Of a stretch of DNA of 64,000 bases, positions 59,565 through 64,000 are shown one piece after another; within the stretch, counting starts at the first letter, position 1; each line of letters starts with the position of its first letter. The translations under genes were made by a program, and so were the position numbers. Source of the DNA: an uncultured Lachnospiraceae bacterium (GTDB taxonomy: Bacteria; Bacillota; Clostridia; Lachnospirales; Lachnospiraceae); assembly GCA_948794795.1 (NCBI GenBank), contig CAQGLR010000010.1, positions 36,437 through 100,436 of the forward strand. Direction: 5' to 3'. The notes below the pieces were generated by a model. It did not search any database. It saw only the letters and a program-made list of their open reading frames with translations, and was not told the DNA's origin.

Positions 59565-62051
59565 ATGGATGAAAATATATTTGACAAAATCAGTGAAGTT
59601 GATTTAAAAAAGACTATGGAAGAATCATACATAGATTATGCTATGTCTGTTATAGCTTCAAGAGCCCTTCCTGATGTAAGGGATGGCCTTAAGCCTGTAC
59701 AAAGGCGTATTATGTATGCAATGATTGAACTTAATAACGGGCCTGATAAGCCACACCGTAAATGTGCACGTATTGTGGGTGATACAATGGGTAAATACCA
59801 TCCACATGGTGATAGTTCTATTTATGGTGCACTGGTAAATCTTGCCCAGGAATGGTCAACGCGTTATCCTCTGGTAGACGGGCATGGTAATTTTGGTTCT
59901 ATGGATGGTGACGGGGCAGCTGCTATGCGTTACACAGAAGCAAGACTTAGTAAAATCTCCATGGAAATGCTTGCTGATATAAATAAGGACACTGTAGATT
60001 TTCTTCCTAACTTTGATGAGACAGAAAAGGAACCTGTAGTCCTTCCATCAAGATTTCCTAACCTTCTGGTAAACGGGACTTCTGGTATTGCAGTGGGAAT
60101 GGCTACCAATATTCCTCCGCACAATCTCAGGGAGGTTATTGATGGTGTGGTAAGGATTATTGAAAATACACAAGAAAATATAGATACAACTATGGAAGAA
60201 GTGTGCAGTATAATAAAAGGACCTGATTTTCCAACAGGTGCACAGATACTTGGTACAAGAGGCATAGAAGAAGCATACAGGACAGGCAGGGGTAAAATAC
60301 GTGTACGTGCAGTAACTAATATTGAACCAATGGACAATGGTAAAAACAGGATAGTTGTTACTGAACTTCCATATATGGTTAATAAGGCTAAGCTTATTGA
60401 GAAGATTTCAGAGCTCCACAGTGATAAGAAAATTGATGGAATCACTGACTTGCGTGATGAAACAAACAGGGAAGGAATGAGGATATGTATTGAACTTAGA
60501 AGGGATGTAAACCCTAATATTGTTCTTAACCAGCTGTATAAACATACACAGCTCCAGGATACATTTGGTGTAATTATGCTTGCACTTGTTAACCAGGAAC
60601 CTGTTGTTATGAATATACTCCAGATGCTTAAGTTTTATCTTAAACACCAGGAGGAAGTAGTGACGCGCCGTACAAAATATGAACTTAATAAAGCAGAAGA
60701 AAGGGCACATATTTTACAAGGCCTGTTAATTGCGCTTGACAATATTGATGAAGTTATTTCAATTGTACGTTCTTCTAAAAATGCAACACAAGCAAAGGAA
60801 AAGCTTATTGAAAGGTTTTCTTTAACTGATGCACAGGCACAGGCAATAGTTGATATGCGTCTGCGTGCACTGACAGGGCTTGAAAGGGAAAAAATTGAAA
60901 GTGAATATGCAGAACTCCAGAAGAAAATAGCTGAATATAATAAAATACTTTCAGACCGTAATGTCCTTCTTGATGTTATTAAGAAAGAAATTATTGAAAT
61001 ACGTGATAAGTATGGTGATGAAAGAAGGACATCTATAGGTTATGATGAATATGATATATCTATTGAAGACCTTGTAACAAAACAAAATACAATTATTACT
61101 ATGACAAAGCTTGGTTATATTAAGCGTATGTCAGTTGATAATTTTAAAAGCCAGCACCGTGGAGGTAAAGGCATAAAAGGTATGCAGACTATAGATGATG
61201 ATTATATTGAACATATGGTTATGACTACTACACACCATGAAATTATGTTCTTTACTAATACTGGACGTTCTTACAGGTTAAAAGCGTATGAGATACCTGA
61301 AAGTGGCAGGACAGCACGAGGTACAGCTATAATTAACCTTATCCAGCTTATGCCAGGGGAAAGAATTACTGCAATGATTACAATGAGTGAATTTGATGAT
61401 GAAACATATTTGTTTACAGCAACAAAGAAAGGATTAGTCAAAAAGACACTTATAAGTGAATATAAAAATATAAGAAAATCTGGCCTTCAGGCAATAAATT
61501 TAAGAGATGATGATGAACTTATAGAAGTAAAAGTTACGAATGATTCAATGGATATAATTATGGTAACTAAACATGGCCAGTGCATAAGATTTAATGAGAA
61601 AGATGTAAGGGCTACAGGCAGGACATCAATGGGTGTAATAGGCATGAACTTGTCATATGATGATGAAATAGTTGCAATGCAGTTAAATACCCAGGGTGAT
61701 TATTTGCTCTTTGTGTCTGAATTTGGAATGGGAAAGCGTACCAGAATAGATGAATTTCCTGTACAGCACCGTGGAGGCAAAGGAATTAAATGTTATAAGA
61801 TTACTGAAAAAACTGGTAATGTTGTTGCAGCAAAAGCAATAAACGAAGAAAATGAAGTAATGATTATAAACACTGAAGGAATAATTATACAACTTATGGT
61901 AAAGGAAGTTTCAATTCTTGGACGTATAACATCTGGTGTAAAACTTATTGACATGGATTCTGCAAAAAAAGATATTGTTGTTGCAAGTATGACAAGAGTG
62001 CGTGATACAATTCCAGAAGAAGATGCAGAGCCTGGAGAGGAGAAAGAATGA
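59565..62051 (+). CDS. gyrA: DNA gyrase subunit A
   Basis: This gene encodes 828 residues. Active-site Tyr in AAMRYTEARLSK; GyrA box-like QHRGGKGIKGM and repeats of the C-terminal wheel. In the quinolone region (HPHGDSSIYGALVNLAQ) the Ser equivalent to E. coli S83 is kept but the D87 position is Gly. Overlaps the fumarase alpha start by 4 bp. Confidence 0.97.
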   Translation: MDENIFDKISEVDLKKTMEESYIDYAMSVIASRALPDVRDGLKPVQRRIMYAMIELNNGPDKPHRKCARIVGDTMGKYHPHGDSSIYGALVNLAQEWSTRYPLVDGHGNFGSMDGDGAAAMRYTEARLSKISMEMLADINKDTVDFLPNFDETEKEPVVLPSRFPNLLVNGTSGIAVGMATNIPPHNLREVIDGVVRIIENTQENIDTTMEEVCSIIKGPDFPTGAQILGTRGIEEAYRTGRGKIRVRAVTNIEPMDNGKNRIVVTELPYMVNKAKLIEKISELHSDKKIDGITDLRDETNREGMRICIELRRDVNPNIVLNQLYKHTQLQDTFGVIMLALVNQEPVVMNILQMLKFYLKHQEEVVTRRTKYELNKAEERAHILQGLLIALDNIDEVISIVRSSKNATQAKEKLIERFSLTDAQAQAIVDMRLRALTGLEREKIESEYAELQKKIAEYNKILSDRNVLLDVIKKEIIEIRDKYGDERRTSIGYDEYDISIEDLVTKQNTIITMTKLGYIKRMSVDNFKSQHRGGKGIKGMQTIDDDYIEHMVMTTTHHEIMFFTNTGRSYRLKAYEIPESGRTARGTAIINLIQLMPGERITAMITMSEFDDETYLFTATKKGLVKKTLISEYKNIRKSGLQAINLRDDDELIEVKVTNDSMDIIMVTKHGQCIRFNEKDVRATGRTSMGVIGMNLSYDDEIVAMQLNTQGDYLLFVSEFGMGKRTRIDEFPVQHRGGKGIKCYKITEKTGNVVAAKAINEENEVMIINTEGIIIQLMVKEVSILGRITSGVKLIDMDSAKKDIVVASMTRVRDTIPEEDAEPGEEKE

Positions 62052-62890
62052 GAAATGTTCTGGCTGATATAATTACAAAAAATATTAAAGAAATGTGTAT
62101 AGAATCAAATTATATACTTTCTGATGATATAAAAGGCAGTATTATAGATGCTGCATCTGCCGAGAAGGGGCAGACAGGAAAGAAAATACTTGAACAGCTG
62201 AAGAAGAATATGGATATTGCTGAAAATGAAAATATTCCAGTCTGCCAGGATACTGGCATGGCTGTAGTATTTTTAGAAATAGGCCAGGATGTACATATAG
62301 AAGGATGTGCAATAGAAGATGCAGTTAATGAAGGGATAAGACAGGGCTATGCTGAAGGGTATTTAAGAAAATCAGTGGTGGGTGACCCTATAATACGTGA
62401 AAATACAAATGATAATACGCCAGGTATAATACATTATGAAATTGTACCTGGTGATAAGGTTAAGATTACAGTTGCACCAAAAGGTTTTGGAAGTGAAAAT
62501 ATGAGCAGGGTGTATATGTTAAAACCATCTGATGGGATAGATGGTGTGAAAAATGCAATTATAGAAACAGTTAAATTAGCAGGACCTAATGCATGTCCTC
62601 CAGTTGTTATAGGTGTTGGCATTGGTGGCACATTTGAAAAGTGTACCCTGCTTGCAAAGAAAGCACTTATAAGGGATATTAATTTACACAATAGTATTAG
62701 TTATGTAAGCCAGCTTGAAGATGAGATGCTTGAAAAGATAAACCAGCTTGGAATAGGACCCGGTGGTCTTGGAGGAAGTACAACTGCAATTGGTGTTAAT
62801 ATTGAAGTGTACCCAACACATATAGCAGGTCTTCCAGTGGCAGTGAATATGTGCTGTCATGTAAACAGGCATAAGACAAGGATTATATAG
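62048..62890 (+). CDS. class I fumarate hydratase, alpha subunit
   Basis: This gene encodes 280 residues starting in the gyrA stop (ATGA). Iron-sulfur Cys candidates in VCQDTGMAVVF, NACPPVVIGVGIGG and MCCHVNRHK. Hydrates fumarate to malate; a tartrate dehydratase is an alternative for this family. The beta subunit follows 18 bp later. Confidence 0.88.
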   Translation: MRNVLADIITKNIKEMCIESNYILSDDIKGSIIDAASAEKGQTGKKILEQLKKNMDIAENENIPVCQDTGMAVVFLEIGQDVHIEGCAIEDAVNEGIRQGYAEGYLRKSVVGDPIIRENTNDNTPGIIHYEIVPGDKVKITVAPKGFGSENMSRVYMLKPSDGIDGVKNAIIETVKLAGPNACPPVVIGVGIGGTFEKCTLLAKKALIRDINLHNSISYVSQLEDEMLEKINQLGIGPGGLGGSTTAIGVNIEVYPTHIAGLPVAVNMCCHVNRHKTRII

Positions 62891-62908
62891 TAATTAGGAG
62901 GTTTTATA

Positions 62909-63460
62909 ATGGAGAAATATATAACAGCTCCTATATCAGATAAAGTAGTGGAAGAATTATCTGCAGGAGATTATGTATATATAACTGGAACTATATATAC
63001 TGCAAGGGATGCTGCCCATAAAAGATTATATGAATCACTAATACAAGGAAATGAAATACCATTTGAACTAGAAAATAATATTATTTACTATTTAGGCCCG
63101 TCACCAGCAAGAGAAGGACAGGTTATTGGTTCAGCAGGTCCTACTACAAGCAGCAGGATGGATAAATATACACCTCTTTTATTGGAAAATGGATTAAAAG
63201 GTATGATTGGAAAAGGGAAACGTTCAGAAGAGGTAATAGAATCTATGAATAAAAATAATGCTGTATATTTTGCTGCAATAGGAGGTGCAGGTGCATTATT
63301 ATCTAAATGTATAAAGAAAGCAGAAGTTATTGCGTATGATGATTTGGGAACAGAAGCAATAAGGAAACTTGAAGTTGAAAAATTCCCTGTAATAGTAGTA
63401 ATAGATAATAAAAAAAATAATTTGTATAATGATGTATCAAATGGAGCACATAGTGTATAA
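62909..63460 (+). CDS. class I fumarate hydratase, beta subunit
   Basis: This gene encodes 183 residues with AGGAGG upstream. GPSPAREGQVIGSAGPTTSSRMDKYTP and MIGKGKRS are the family signatures, with EVIAYDDLGTEAIRKLEVEKFP near the end. Confidence 0.9.
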   Translation: MEKYITAPISDKVVEELSAGDYVYITGTIYTARDAAHKRLYESLIQGNEIPFELENNIIYYLGPSPAREGQVIGSAGPTTSSRMDKYTPLLLENGLKGMIGKGKRSEEVIESMNKNNAVYFAAIGGAGALLSKCIKKAEVIAYDDLGTEAIRKLEVEKFPVIVVIDNKKNNLYNDVSNGAHSV

Positions 63461-63557
63461 TATAGATATGCTTTTAATTTAAAATGCCAGCCCCGGCAGG
63501 TAAATTTGCTTATTTAGAGGCTGTTTGAAAAAAAATTAAAAAAAATGAAAAAAAAGA

Positions 63558-63586
63558 TTGACAAGACGTGATAATATTGTTAGAAT
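63558..63586 (+). promoter_or_regulatory. tRNA-Ser promoter
   Basis: TTGACA (63558-63563) and TAGAAT (63581-63586), 17-bp spacer, 33 bp before the tRNA. Confidence 0.8.
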
Positions 63587-63619
63587 AGTTTTTGTTCGGC
63601 GGCAACAGTGCCAAATACT

Positions 63620-63707
63620 GGAGAAATACTCAAGAGGCTGAAGAGGCGCCCCTGCTAAGGGTGTAGGTCGTTTGCGCGGCGCGAGGGTTCAAATCCCTCT
63701 TTCTCCG
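63620..63707 (+). tRNA. tRNA-Ser (anticodon GCT)
   Basis: 88 nt, class II with a long variable arm. Acceptor GGAGAAA/TTTCTCC, anticodon loop CTGCTAA, T-loop GTTCAAATC, discriminator G. Reads AGC/AGU. CCA is not encoded. Confidence 0.95.
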
Positions 63708-63753
63708 TTGTACATCTTAAACATAAAAAATCATAATAAAATGAAAAAAAGTG

Positions 63754-63782
63754 TTGACAAGATGTTACAAAAGAAGTATAAT
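63754..63782 (+). promoter_or_regulatory. strong promoter, probably of an rRNA operon
   Basis: TTGACA (63754-63759) and TATAAT (63777-63782) with a 17-bp spacer. The downstream leader to 64000 has CTTGATAACTGAACA and paired segments (AAAGAATT, GTATTCTT/AAGAATAC) like Firmicute 16S leaders. No mature rRNA sequence is reached in this window. Confidence 0.75.
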
Positions 63783-64000
63783 AACGAATGTTAGTGTATA
63801 ACAAAGGACAGGCATTAATTGCCAGTCCAGAACCTTGATAACTGAACAGTAAAACAACCCTGAAAATTCTAAAATAAAGCAATGTATATTGCTAAAGAAT
63901 TTTGAAGTATTCTTATAAACACATGCGTAAGAATACACAGGATGCAAGTTTATATTTGCATCAGTAAAACGGAAAAGCTTATAAAAATGAGCGGAACAAA
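63783..64000 (+). other. probable 16S rRNA leader (5' processing region)
   Basis: No gene. GTATTCTT at 63908-63915 pairs with AAGAATAC at 63929-63936, and TTGCAT/ATGCAA-type pairs follow. The character fits an rrn leader whose 16S gene begins beyond the window. Confidence 0.5.

Noticed and set aside
1..64000. CRISPR arrays, insertion sequences or other transposons
   Set aside because: I saw no regularly spaced direct repeats and no transposase other than the MuA-like one.

Overview
The window is chromosome from an AT-rich Gram-positive anaerobe, most likely a Lachnospiraceae-type Clostridium relative. The evidence is a typical Firmicute origin region, strong Shine-Dalgarno sequences throughout, several GTG/TTG starts, a class I two-subunit fumarase and many cell-surface proteins. 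I cannot name the species from sequence alone.

Layout. (1) 1-5.9 kb: host genes: the 3' end of rsmI, two small uncharacterised genes, then a same-strand series of a C39-peptidase-like secreted protein, an Asn-rich Ig-like (BIG2) surface protein and a Ser/Thr protein kinase. (2) 5.9-38.4 kb: one complete-looking Mu-like transposable prophage of about 32.5 kb. It starts with a divergent XRE repressor and a promoter overlaid by three 14-bp operators. Then come a DDE transposase, a MuB-like ATPase, GemA, small early genes, an amidase endolysin and a Mor-type activator. The late genes follow Mu order: holin-like, gp25-like, gp26-like, gp27, terminase gp28, portal gp29, gpF, protease/scaffold I/Z, capsid, sheath, tube, frameshifted chaperone, tape measure, baseplate and fibres. 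(3) Inside the prophage's right end, 34.6-37.7 kb, is a diversity-generating retroelement (DGR). It has a C-type-lectin-like target protein with a variable repeat (VR), a hairpin just behind it, an Avd-like accessory gene, a template repeat (TR) and a DGR-type reverse transcriptase. Over the 84-bp core all 14 TR/VR differences fall on TR adenines. (4) 38.4-43.6 kb: host genes for an LRR protein, nucleoside salvage (pdp, cdd), a glycosyltransferase, a small alarmone synthetase and a DUF4446 protein. (5) 43.6-62.1 kb: the chromosomal origin. parB, parA (with two parS sites), rsmG, mnmG, mnmE, khpB, yidC, yidD, rnpA and rpmH read leftwards. oriC with its DnaA boxes follows, then dnaA, dnaN, an S4 gene, recF, gyrB and gyrA reading rightwards. 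(6) 62.0-64 kb: fumarase alpha and beta, tRNA-Ser(GCT), and the promoter and leader of what is probably an rRNA operon starting just past the window.

How it fits together. The prophage would replicate by transposition (MuA/MuB-like) under repressor control. Mor probably switches on the late genes. Where Mu varies its tail fibres by DNA inversion, this phage carries a retroelement that rewrites the receptor-binding face of a tail-tip lectin through adenine-specific mutagenesis. The prophage sits 14 bp after the kinase stop codon and 6 bp before the LRR gene's start codon, so it appears to have split a surface-protein/kinase cluster.
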